A stretch of DNA of 6,440 bases from Syntrophomonadaceae bacterium. Its GTDB lineage: Bacteria > Bacillota > Dethiobacteria > DTU022 > UBA8154. Positions 1 to 4,837 of this stretch are shown here, in pieces. The DNA lies in assembly GCA_003561325.1 (NCBI GenBank), contig PWWY01000150.1:1-6440 (forward strand), in the 5' to 3' direction. Below the pieces are notes generated by a model that had not been told where the DNA came from, searched no databases, and saw only the letters and a list, made by a program, of their open reading frames with translations. Every line of letters begins with the position of its first letter. The first letter of the stretch is position 1. The position numbers and the translations under genes are program-made.

Positions 1-1120
1 CCCGGTTTTGAGCGTTTCCACCGACCCGGGATACAGAAAGGCCGACGTTAACCGCCGGACGAACCCCGGCAAAAAAGAGGTCCCGCTCCAGGTAGATCTG
101 GCCGTCAGTAATGGAGATCACGTTCGTGGGAATATATGCTGAAACATCGCCTTCCTGGGTTTCAATGATCGGCAGGGCCGTCTGGGAGCCTCCGCCTTTT
201 TCATCACTGTATTTGGCCGAACGCTCCAACAACCGGGAGTGCAAGTAAAAAATGTCCCCGGGGTATGCCTCGCGGCCTGGCGGCCTGCGCAGCAGCAAGG
301 AAAGTTCCCGGTAGGCAATGGCGTGCTTGGAAAGATCATCATAAATAATCAGGACGTGTTTCCCGGCGTCCATCAGGGCTTCCGCAATGGCGCAGCCGGC
401 GTACGGCGCAAAATATAACAGGGGGGCCGGTTCGCTGGCTGTTGCCGCAACAACCGTAGTATAGTCCATGGCGCCGCGTTCTTCCAAAACCTGGACCACC
501 CCGGCAACCTTGGAACGTTTTTGACCGATGGCGACGTACACGCAGTAAATATCCGAATCTTTCTGGTTGATAATCGCGTCTACCGGGATGGCCGTTTTCC
601 CCGTTCCCCGGTCTCCGATAATCAACTCGCGCTGCCCCCGGCCGATGGGAATCATGGAGTCTATGGCTTTTATGCCCGTTTGCACGGGCTCATTAACCGG
701 CTGGCGTTCGGTGACTTCCGGGGCAATGCGCTCGATGGGATAGAACACATCGGTGTTGATCGGGCCTTTCCCGTCGATCGCTTGACCCAGCGCATCCACA
801 ACCCGGCCCATCATGGCTTCCCCGGCAGGGACCTGGGCGATCTTGCCCGTGCGCTTGACGATATCCCCTTCTTTGATCTTCTTATAATCTCCCAGAAGCA
901 CACAACCCACGTTGTCTACTTCCAGGTTCAGCGCCAGCCCCATGACGTCTCCAGGAAACTCCAGGAGCTCGCCGGCCATACACTTCTCAAGCCCGTAAAT
1001 ACGCGTGATCCCGTCGCCAACGTAGATCACCGTACCCACATCGGTCATTTCCAGGCTCTGGTCAAATCCTTCGACTTGTTTTTGCAGCAAGGTGCTGATC
1101 TCATCAGGCCGAATACTCAT
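1..1120 (-). CDS. atpA: F1Fo ATP synthase subunit alpha (partial, C-terminus outside window)
   Basis: This is the non-catalytic nucleotide-binding subunit of F1 (three copies, alternating with beta). The first 373 codons are visible and the frame is open to the left edge. The N-terminal beta-barrel part is followed by the P-loop GDRGTGKT at residues 169-176 (Lys175 aligns with E. coli alpha Lys175), then VAIGQKRS, the Walker B stretch LIIYDDLSK, RRPPGREAYPGD, and SVSRVGG with the arginine finger at R365. The P-loop has Gly where alpha subunits usually have Gln (GDRQTGKT). The ATG at 1120 is chosen because AGAGGTGG (1129-1136) lies 8 nt upstream. An in-frame ATG 12 codons earlier (1156) lacks a good ribosome site. 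It follows atpH after 66 nt, a gap that contains a 7-bp stem-loop. Identity is certain; only the start could move. Confidence 0.98.
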   Translation of the reverse strand, partial: MSIRPDEISTLLQKQVEGFDQSLEMTDVGTVIYVGDGITRIYGLEKCMAGELLEFPGDVMGLALNLEVDNVGCVLLGDYKKIKEGDIVKRTGKIAQVPAGEAMMGRVVDALGQAIDGKGPINTDVFYPIERIAPEVTERQPVNEPVQTGIKAIDSMIPIGRGQRELIIGDRGTGKTAIPVDAIINQKDSDIYCVYVAIGQKRSKVAGVVQVLEERGAMDYTTVVAATASEPAPLLYFAPYAGCAIAEALMDAGKHVLIIYDDLSKHAIAYRELSLLLRRPPGREAYPGDIFYLHSRLLERSAKYSDEKGGGSQTALPIIETQEGDVSAYIPTNVISITDGQIYLERDLFFAGVRPAVNVGLSVSRVGGNAQNR

Positions 1121-1161
1121 CTTCTCTACCACCTCTTCCCTGTTGAAAGTCGCCATGCTCG

Positions 1162-1180
1162 TGCTGTGTTTGCCACAGCA
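1162..1180 (-). promoter_or_regulatory. Stem-loop in the atpH-atpA gap
   Basis: A perfect 7-bp inverted repeat, TGCTGTG (1162-1168) and CACAGCA (1174-1180), with a 5-nt loop, lies just after the atpH stop and about 26 nt before the atpA ribosome site. No U-tract follows, so it is not a standard terminator. An mRNA-stability or processing role, for the subunit made at three times the level of delta, is inference. Confidence 0.45.
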
Positions 1181-1186
1181 ACAACC

Positions 1187-1720
1187 TCACGCAGTGGCTG
1201 TCTGATATATTCTCTGCAGCTGTGTTTTGACGCTTGCATCAAATATACTGTCCCCCAGGCGGAGGATAAATCCGCCGATGATATCAGGGTCAATATGTTC
1301 TTCCAGCTGAATGGTTTTCCCGCTCAGTTCACGCAAAATGGAAATGAATTGATCTTTTTGATCCGCATCCAGCGGTTGGGGCGTCGTCACCCGGACGATT
1401 TCCAGACCTTGGGCTTTGTTGGCCAGCTTGATAAATTCTTCCTCGATCACATCCAGCAGGCCAAACCGCTTTTTTCCAATCAGCAAACGCAGGAAATTGA
1501 TGAACTCGGGCAAAAATCCCTCGCTGATCTTTTGGATCACATCTTTTTTCAGTTCCTCTTTTACGGGGTAGTAATACATAAAACGCTTGATCCCCGGGTT
1601 TTCTTCGAGAAAACCCCGCAGCTTGATGAATTCCGCCTTAGCTTCATCCAGGGCTTCTTTTTCCTCCATGGCACGAAACAAAGCCCGTGCGTATTTCTGG
1701 GCAATCCCGCGCTGCATCAT
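1187..1720 (-). CDS. atpH: F1Fo ATP synthase subunit delta
   Basis: A 177-residue protein, the usual length for bacterial delta (OSCP-type), which sits on top of F1 and joins the alpha3beta3 head to the b-subunit stator. The N-terminal helical domain starts with the family pattern IAQKYARALFRAMEE. The central part has FINFLRLLIGKKRFGLL, and the C-terminal domain ends with HIDPDIIGGFILRLGDSIFD, the conserved delta motif (typically DPxLIGGxxxxxGD). The start overlaps the atpF stop as ATGA (1717-1720), indicating translational coupling. Its ribosome site AGAGGTG lies inside the end of atpF. The gene begins ATG-ATG, so either Met may be used. Nothing appears broken. Confidence 0.97.
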   Translation of the reverse strand: MMQRGIAQKYARALFRAMEEKEALDEAKAEFIKLRGFLEENPGIKRFMYYYPVKEELKKDVIQKISEGFLPEFINFLRLLIGKKRFGLLDVIEEEFIKLANKAQGLEIVRVTTPQPLDADQKDQFISILRELSGKTIQLEEHIDPDIIGGFILRLGDSIFDASVKTQLQRIYQTATA

Positions 1721-2214
1721 GAGACTTTTTTCACCTCTTTAAGGTATCGATCCACCAGTTGGCGCTGGGCTGCGGCATCGATCTTGGTTTCGATAATGCG
1801 CTCTGCGATACGAACGGAAATTAAGGCAATTTCATCCTTGAGCTCTTTAAACACCTTCTCCTTTTCCTGCACCAGGTCTTGTTTCGCCTTCTCAATAATC
1901 TGCTCTCCCTGCTCCTGGGCGGCCCTACGGCCTTCAGAAATGATCTCTTCACTTCTTTTCCTGGCGTTGTTGATAATCTCCCTGGCCTCTTGCTTGGCTG
2001 ATTCGATGCTCTCTTCATATTGCGCCCTGAGCGCATGTGCTTCTTCCCGTTCTATTTCCGCGGTTTTCAAGTTATTTGCAATGGTATCCTGGCGGTTCTT
2101 CATAAAATTCGCCATGGGTTGATAGAGGTAGCGGCGAATCAGCAGGTAAATGATCACCATGTTAATCCCCTGCCACAGTAAAGTCCAGTTAATGGTGATA
2201 ACTCCGCCTTCCAT
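1717..2214 (-). CDS. atpF: F1Fo ATP synthase subunit b
   Basis: A 165-residue peripheral-stalk subunit. One membrane helix near the N-terminus (about residues 7-29, INWTLLWQGINMVIIYLLI) is followed by a long charged helix rich in Glu, Lys, Arg and Ala (about 40-140) that would form the parallel coiled coil contacting delta. YQPMANFMKNRQ is the usual junction after the membrane segment. The frame is open up to a TTG at 2232, but the ATG at 2214 is preferred because the purine run GGAAGGGGGG (2221-2230) lies 6 nt before it and would be inside the gene otherwise. Only one b gene is present, so a b homodimer is expected. It follows the c gene after 98 nt containing a GC-rich stem-loop, and overlaps atpH by 4 nt. 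Confidence 0.96.
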   Translation of the reverse strand: MEGGVITINWTLLWQGINMVIIYLLIRRYLYQPMANFMKNRQDTIANNLKTAEIEREEAHALRAQYEESIESAKQEAREIINNARKRSEEIISEGRRAAQEQGEQIIEKAKQDLVQEKEKVFKELKDEIALISVRIAERIIETKIDAAAQRQLVDRYLKEVKKVS

Positions 2215-2220
2215 GAAAAG

Positions 2221-2230
2221 CCCCCCTTCC
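2221..2230 (-). promoter_or_regulatory. Ribosome binding site that fixes the atpF start
   Basis: The purine run GGAAGGGGGG lies 6 nt upstream of the ATG at 2214. It argues against the longer reading from the TTG at 2232, which would place this site inside the coding region. Confidence 0.7.
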
Positions 2231-2256
2231 AATGTGAAGTGTTCGCCGTAGCCGTG

Positions 2257-2279
2257 CGCAGGGCACGGCCGTGCCTGCG
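2257..2279 (-). promoter_or_regulatory. GC-rich stem-loop between c subunit gene and atpF
   Basis: On the mRNA strand CGCAGG pairs with CCTGCG and CAC with GTG around a GGCC loop, giving 9 bp with one bulged C. It sits in a 98-nt gap, long for this operon, and no U-run follows. It may slow 3'-to-5' decay of the upstream c-subunit message or limit read-through into atpF. That function is inferred; the pairing is visible. Confidence 0.5.
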
Positions 2280-2312
2280 TTCAAGTGAGATGCTCTTCGC
2301 CAGCCTGTTTGC

Positions 2313-2582
2313 TTACAGCGAAAGATACAGGCCGATAAGGGGGTTGGCAAAAAGTAAAATTAATGCGATGACCAAGGCGTAGATACCGGTCGTTTCCGCG
2401 ACAGCGGCACCCAGCAGCATGGTTCTCAAAATATCTCCCTGGGCTTCAGGCTGTCGACCCACGCCTTCACAGCCCTTCCCTGCAGCATATCCCTGGCCGA
2501 TCCCCGGCCCGATTCCAGCAACCATGGCGATCCCGGCCCCTAGAGCCGATGCGGCAATGATCAAAGCTTCTCCTGTAATCAT
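2313..2582 (-). CDS. atpE: F1Fo ATP synthase subunit c (ordinary two-helix, Na+-type)
   Basis: An 89-residue proteolipid forming most of the rotor ring. Helix 1 carries the glycine-rich GAGIAMVAGIGPGIGQG, the polar loop is RQP (43-45), and helix 2 carries AVAETTGIYALV with the ion-binding Glu63. The residues match the Na+ site of Ilyobacter tartaricus c with an offset of two: Q30, V61, E63, T64 (Ser there), T65 and Y68. The P26xxxQ30 plus E63-T64 pattern is the signature associated with Na+-coupled c subunits, so Na+ coupling is inferred. The ATG at 2582 has AAAGGTG 9 nt upstream; an upstream in-frame GTG (2594) overlaps that site and is less likely. It follows the fused c gene by 22 nt. Confidence 0.96.
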   Translation of the reverse strand: MITGEALIIAASALGAGIAMVAGIGPGIGQGYAAGKGCEGVGRQPEAQGDILRTMLLGAAVAETTGIYALVIALILLFANPLIGLYLSL

Positions 2583-2604
2583 CTGAAAACACACCTTTCA
2601 TTTT

Positions 2605-3156
2605 TTAAAGTAGTGGGTTTGCGTAAAGCAGGATTAAGGCAACAATCAGGGCATAAATCCCCGTGGTTTGTCCGATAGCCTGTCCCAAGAGCATGGTCCG
2701 AATGATCGAACCCTGCATGTGTGAACGATATGAAATAGCTTCGATCGCCTGGCCCGCAGCGTAACCCTGTCCAACCCCCGGCCCAAAGCCGGCAATCATG
2801 GCGATCGCCGCTCCCAGGGTAGAACAGATCAAGACAATGCCCACCCCGCTAACGTTGAACAGCGGGTTGGTGTAGAGCAGGATCAAGGCAATAACCAGGC
2901 TGAAAATGCCGGAAGTTTCCGTTACCGCCTGCCCCAAGAGCATCACGAAAGTAGTCTGCCGAATGGTCTTCGGGTTCATGGCAGAGGCCTCGGCCGCCTT
3001 TCCCGCGGCATAGCCCTGCCCGATCGCAGTCCCGATCCGGGCCACCATGGTAATGCCGGCACCAATAGCTGAAGCAGCCAGGATTAACGCCTTGGGATCC
3101 TGCTCAGCCAGCCAATCAAAACCCGAGTCAATAATAAACTGTAAGATTGTATACAA
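2605..3156 (-). CDS. atpE: Fused double-hairpin c subunit (V-type-like proteolipid, A. woodii c1-like)
   Basis: A 183-residue protein made of two c-subunit hairpins in one frame, giving four membrane helices. Hairpin 1 (about 24-100) has GQGYAAG with Q47 and TETSGIF with the ion-binding E80. Its glycine motif is altered to ARIGTAIGQG (R40; Pro and Gly lost), RQP becomes MNP, and Tyr becomes Phe85. Hairpin 2 (about 105-183) has an intact GPGVGQG (Q130) and Y168 but Gln163 for Glu, and its loop is YRSH. Thus one carboxylate serves two hairpins, as in V-type proteolipids and in A. woodii c1. A 23-residue N-terminal extension precedes helix 1. The start is a TTG with AAAGGAGGGG 9 nt upstream; no ATG fits. 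By hand count hairpin 2 matches the ordinary c at about 45 of 70 positions and hairpin 1 at about 41. It probably joins a mixed c-ring as a minority subunit. Confidence 0.93.
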   Translation of the reverse strand: MYTILQFIIDSGFDWLAEQDPKALILAASAIGAGITMVARIGTAIGQGYAAGKAAEASAMNPKTIRQTTFVMLLGQAVTETSGIFSLVIALILLYTNPLFNVSGVGIVLICSTLGAAIAMIAGFGPGVGQGYAAGQAIEAISYRSHMQGSIIRTMLLGQAIGQTTGIYALIVALILLYANPLL

Positions 3157-3174
3157 ATAAAACTCCCCTCCTTT
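3154..3174 (-). promoter_or_regulatory. Strong ribosome site paired with a TTG start (fused c gene)
   Basis: AAAGGAGGGG followed by AGTTTTAT and TTG. The Shine-Dalgarno match is among the best in the window, yet the start codon is the weak TTG, whereas the ordinary c gene has ATG. The next in-frame Met is residue 37, inside helix 1, so TTG is the only reasonable start. Confidence 0.7.
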
Positions 3175-3205
3175 CCGGCAACTTGCACAAACAAGCCTCG
3201 AGGGC

Positions 3206-3853
3206 TCAGTCCATGGCCAAGGTGATAAAGGTCATGGTCAACATCACGAAAATAAAGGTCTGGATCAGGCCGATAAACAGGTCAAAATAGATGTGCCCGA
3301 TAATCGGAACGAGAATAGGTACAAACATGTACATCATGATCATGATCACGATGCTGCCCAACATATTTCCAAAAAGACGGAAACTCAAGGATATAGGCAA
3401 TGCGAGTTCGCTGATGAGATTGAGAGGAAACAGGAAGGGCAGGGGCTGGAAAAACCCTTTTATGTAGTTCAATTTTTTGGTGCGAAGCCCGTTGTATTGA
3501 ACCAGGATAAAGGTTATTCCTGCCAGGGCAAACGTGGTGTTCAAGTCGGCCGTAGGGTGTCGAACCGCGATTAAGCCCATGAAATTGGAAATCAGGATAA
3601 AGAGCGAAAGGGCCAAAATAAAGGGTGCGAAGTTCATCTTATCCTTGCCCATGGTGTTCTCCACCAACCAGTGAATGCCTTCCATGAGCAGCTCAGCAAC
3701 CTGCTGCGCCGTGCCAGGGACCATGTTGAGCTTACGGGTAACGGACACGGAAGCAGCAAACATGACAATGATAATGATCCAGGTCGTCGTCACCGTATTA
3801 GTGATAAACGGCGCGCCTTGCAGTTCAACGAAGGTTCGAATATCAATATCCAT
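3206..3853 (-). CDS. atpB: F1Fo ATP synthase subunit a
   Basis: A 215-residue membrane stator subunit that forms the two ion half-channels beside the c-ring. It has five or six hydrophobic segments (about 22-38, 75-97, 108-119, 136-156, 163-186 and 192-213). The essential Arg is R159 in LSFRLFGNM (E. coli R210). The last helix has FDLFIGLIQTFIFVMLTMTF, where Q198 aligns with E. coli Q252 and D191 with H245; the E219 position is Ile168. The start is the ATG at 3853, directly preceded by an in-frame TAG, so it cannot be longer. No ribosome site lies at normal distance: AAAGGGGGG is 39 nt upstream, separated by a 9-bp stem-loop. It follows atpI by 59 nt and precedes the fused c gene by 49 nt. 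Confidence 0.97.
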   Translation of the reverse strand: MDIDIRTFVELQGAPFITNTVTTTWIIIIVMFAASVSVTRKLNMVPGTAQQVAELLMEGIHWLVENTMGKDKMNFAPFILALSLFILISNFMGLIAVRHPTADLNTTFALAGITFILVQYNGLRTKKLNYIKGFFQPLPFLFPLNLISELALPISLSFRLFGNMLGSIVIMIMMYMFVPILVPIIGHIYFDLFIGLIQTFIFVMLTMTFITLAMD

Positions 3854-3861
3854 GGACTACC

Positions 3862-3888
3862 CGGTTTAAAAAAGTTAACTTTAAACCG
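3862..3888 (-). promoter_or_regulatory. Stem-loop between Shine-Dalgarno and atpB start
   Basis: A perfect 9-bp inverted repeat, CGGTTTAAA and TTTAAACCG, with a 9-nt loop. It lies between AAAGGGGGG (3893-3901) and the atpB ATG (3853). Folded, it shortens the effective spacing from 39 to about 12 nt. No start codon lies at a usable distance after the purine run, which suggests the run serves atpB through the hairpin. The role is inferred. Confidence 0.6.
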
Positions 3889-3892
3889 TTTT

Positions 3893-3901
3893 CCCCCCTT
3901 T
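3893..3901 (-). promoter_or_regulatory. Displaced Shine-Dalgarno for atpB
   Basis: AAAGGGGGG on the mRNA strand, 39 nt before the atpB ATG. No ATG, GTG or TTG occurs between it and that ATG, so it has no other gene to serve. See the adjoining stem-loop. Confidence 0.5.
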
Positions 3902-3912
3902 CTTGAAGCGAT

Positions 3913-4311
3913 TTATACCATGCGCCGATTGCCGGGACGGCTGCGGTGCCGGAGCAGATCATAAAAATTTCCCGCGTAGATCACAGCCTTGGGTATCAGC
4001 AGGCCCACCACCGCCCAGAGAAAGTCCATGTCGGCACGTTTCATGGCGGTCAGCAGGATCAAAAAAAACAGGCCATAGCGCAGCAGGTAGTGGGAAGTAA
4101 CAAAAACCCGTGCTCTTTGCGGTTGCATCCGCATCGACTTTTCCAAGGTCCCAGCCAGCAGATAAAAGTTTAGCACGGCCATTACCGTCCCGAAGGTCAG
4201 CCCGTATGCCCCGGAAAATTTCCCCTGGATCAGCAGGACCGCCAGGACGAATATGTAAAGTGCAGCCATTTTTATGGTCATCTGCTTCTTAAGTTGGGCC
4301 AACTTCTCCAT
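3913..4311 (-). CDS. atpI: ATP synthase protein I (AtpI family membrane protein)
   Basis: A 132-residue protein with four predicted membrane helices (about 15-30, 36-57, 75-91 and 97-116), a basic N-terminus and a basic tail (RHRSRPGNRR). Size, topology and place directly before atpB match the ATP-synt_I family. Family members have been linked to c-ring assembly and, in some Bacillus, Mg2+ uptake; they are not part of the finished enzyme. Recognition rests mainly on context and topology, since the family is poorly conserved. The frame also allows a TTG at 4320; the ATG at 4311 is preferred because AGGCAGG lies 11 nt upstream, whereas it would be almost adjacent to the TTG. It follows the atpZ-like gene by 19 nt. 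Confidence 0.87.
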   Translation of the reverse strand: MEKLAQLKKQMTIKMAALYIFVLAVLLIQGKFSGAYGLTFGTVMAVLNFYLLAGTLEKSMRMQPQRARVFVTSHYLLRYGLFFLILLTAMKRADMDFLWAVVGLLIPKAVIYAGNFYDLLRHRSRPGNRRMV

Positions 4312-4330
4312 CCGCGTCAACGCCTGCCTG

Positions 4331-4543
4331 TTATTTTTTCTTCATGATGATTTTATACGCTTGCATGCTTCCCCCGATTAAGCCCAGGAGCATACCGCCG
4401 ATGACCAGGAGCAAGGTATAACCGATATATTCGGACAACAGGCGGCCCAGCCACAACCCAACCAGCGCAGGCCCAATAATCACCAGGCCCAGTTGGCCTA
4501 CCAGAGCCAGGCCCTGGAGATCTTTCCACTGCAACTTGCTCAA
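4331..4543 (-). CDS. atpZ: AtpZ/AtpQ-like small membrane protein (F0F1 ATPase gene 1 family)
   Basis: A 70-residue protein with two membrane helices (about 11-34 and 41-59), the first containing GPALVGLWLGRLL and the second LLLVIGGMLLGLIGG, ending in a basic tail (KIIMKKK). This matches the short AtpZ-type proteins commonly first in atp operons of Firmicutes, thought to act with AtpI in membrane-sector assembly or Mg2+ handling. The TTG at 4543 is chosen because AAAGGAG lies 8 nt upstream. The open frame continues to about 4789, but that part runs through inverted repeats, has no protein-like character and would place the ribosome site inside the gene. It is probably the first gene of the operon. 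Confidence 0.82.
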   Translation of the reverse strand: MSKLQWKDLQGLALVGQLGLVIIGPALVGLWLGRLLSEYIGYTLLLVIGGMLLGLIGGSMQAYKIIMKKK

Positions 4544-4632
4544 AAGCCTATCTCCTTTGCTCCGATTGCCCCTGAGGCGAAACAAACCATTTCTACATAT
4601 TCGACAGCTTCCTCCAAAACCCTTGTCCCGGC

Positions 4633-4670
4633 AGAAAATAAGATTACCATAATTCTGATTTTTAGCGCGA
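4633..4670 (-). promoter_or_regulatory. Possible promoter region for the atp operon
   Basis: This is the AT-rich part of the 294-nt gap between thiolase and atpZ. On the minus strand TGGTAATCT (revcomp of 4641-4649) resembles an extended -10, but no good -35 stands at 16-18 nt. The downstream leader to atpZ would be about 90 nt. The call rests on position and AT content more than on the match. Confidence 0.2.
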
Positions 4671-4672
4671 AG

Positions 4673-4706
4673 CCCGGTGCCAGGGCGCTTCGTTTCTGGC
4701 ACCGGG
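4673..4706 (-). repeat. Inverted repeat 2 (11-bp stem) upstream of atpZ
   Basis: Perfect arms CCCGGTGCCAG (4673-4683) and CTGGCACCGGG (4696-4706) with a 12-nt loop. On the mRNA strand the loop contains CGAAG, which can pair instead with CTTCG just after the right arm (with CCC/GGG inside), so two foldings exclude each other. No U-tract follows. Confidence 0.7.
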
Positions 4707-4708
4707 GT

Positions 4709-4759
4709 CAGCAAGCAGGAGCCAGAATTTGTCCCTTGACTTCTGGCTCCTGCTTGCTG
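4709..4759 (-). repeat. Inverted repeat 1 (19-bp perfect stem) between thiolase and atp operon
   Basis: Arms CAGCAAGCAGGAGCCAGAA (4709-4727) and its exact complement (4741-4759) enclose a 13-nt loop. It is two bases from the 11-bp repeat, so the two form one block of about 87 bp. There is no T-run on either strand, so it is not a classical terminator. The length, perfection and pairing with a second hairpin suggest a dispersed intergenic element (REP or small MITE type); that is inference and needs copies elsewhere in the genome. Confidence 0.8.
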
Positions 4760-4790
4760 CGGACCGGCATCAGGTGACTTGAACCACACC

Positions 4791-4815
4791 GGCCAGTGAA
4801 GCAGAACGACCGGCC
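4791..4815 (-). promoter_or_regulatory. Weak stem-loop after the thiolase gene
   Basis: GGCCGGT and ACTGGCC on the mRNA strand pair over 7 bp (one G-U) around an 11-nt loop, 23 nt past the thiolase stop. No U-run follows. It could stabilise the 3' end of the message; it is not a convincing terminator. Confidence 0.25.
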
Positions 4816-4837
4816 TGGCTCATTTTTCACATCAGGT

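Noticed and set aside
521..2122. A 533-codon open frame on the plus strand
   Set aside because: It lies antisense across atpA, atpH and atpF, whose minus-strand proteins are unmistakable. Its translation shows no recognisable domain, so it is a by-product of codon use in the real genes.
2215..2232. Longer atpF from the TTG at 2232
   Set aside because: The added codons are the Shine-Dalgarno sequence of the ATG at 2214.
2840..2870. The fused c gene as two c genes joined by an assembly error or lost stop
   Set aside because: The linker (NPLFNVSGVG) is short and in frame, and no ribosome site or ATG precedes the second hairpin. Each half has its own coherent set of changes, as in known double c subunits.
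4540..4617. A 25-codon reading frame (TTG at 4617) whose TGA overlaps the atpZ TTG
   Set aside because: The overlap looks like coupling, but its ribosome site is only about 3 nt from the TTG and the peptide resembles nothing known. An ATG-TAG start-stop also occurs inside this stretch (another frame) after GGAGG; neither is supported enough to annotate.
4709..4759. The 19-bp inverted repeat as an intrinsic terminator for the thiolase
   Set aside because: No T-run follows the stem on either strand; it is listed as a repeat instead.
4544..4789. N-terminal extension of the atpZ-like gene up to 4789
   Set aside because: The extra residues are encoded by the inverted repeats and are low in protein character, and a good ribosome site (AAAGGAG) sits immediately before the shorter TTG start.
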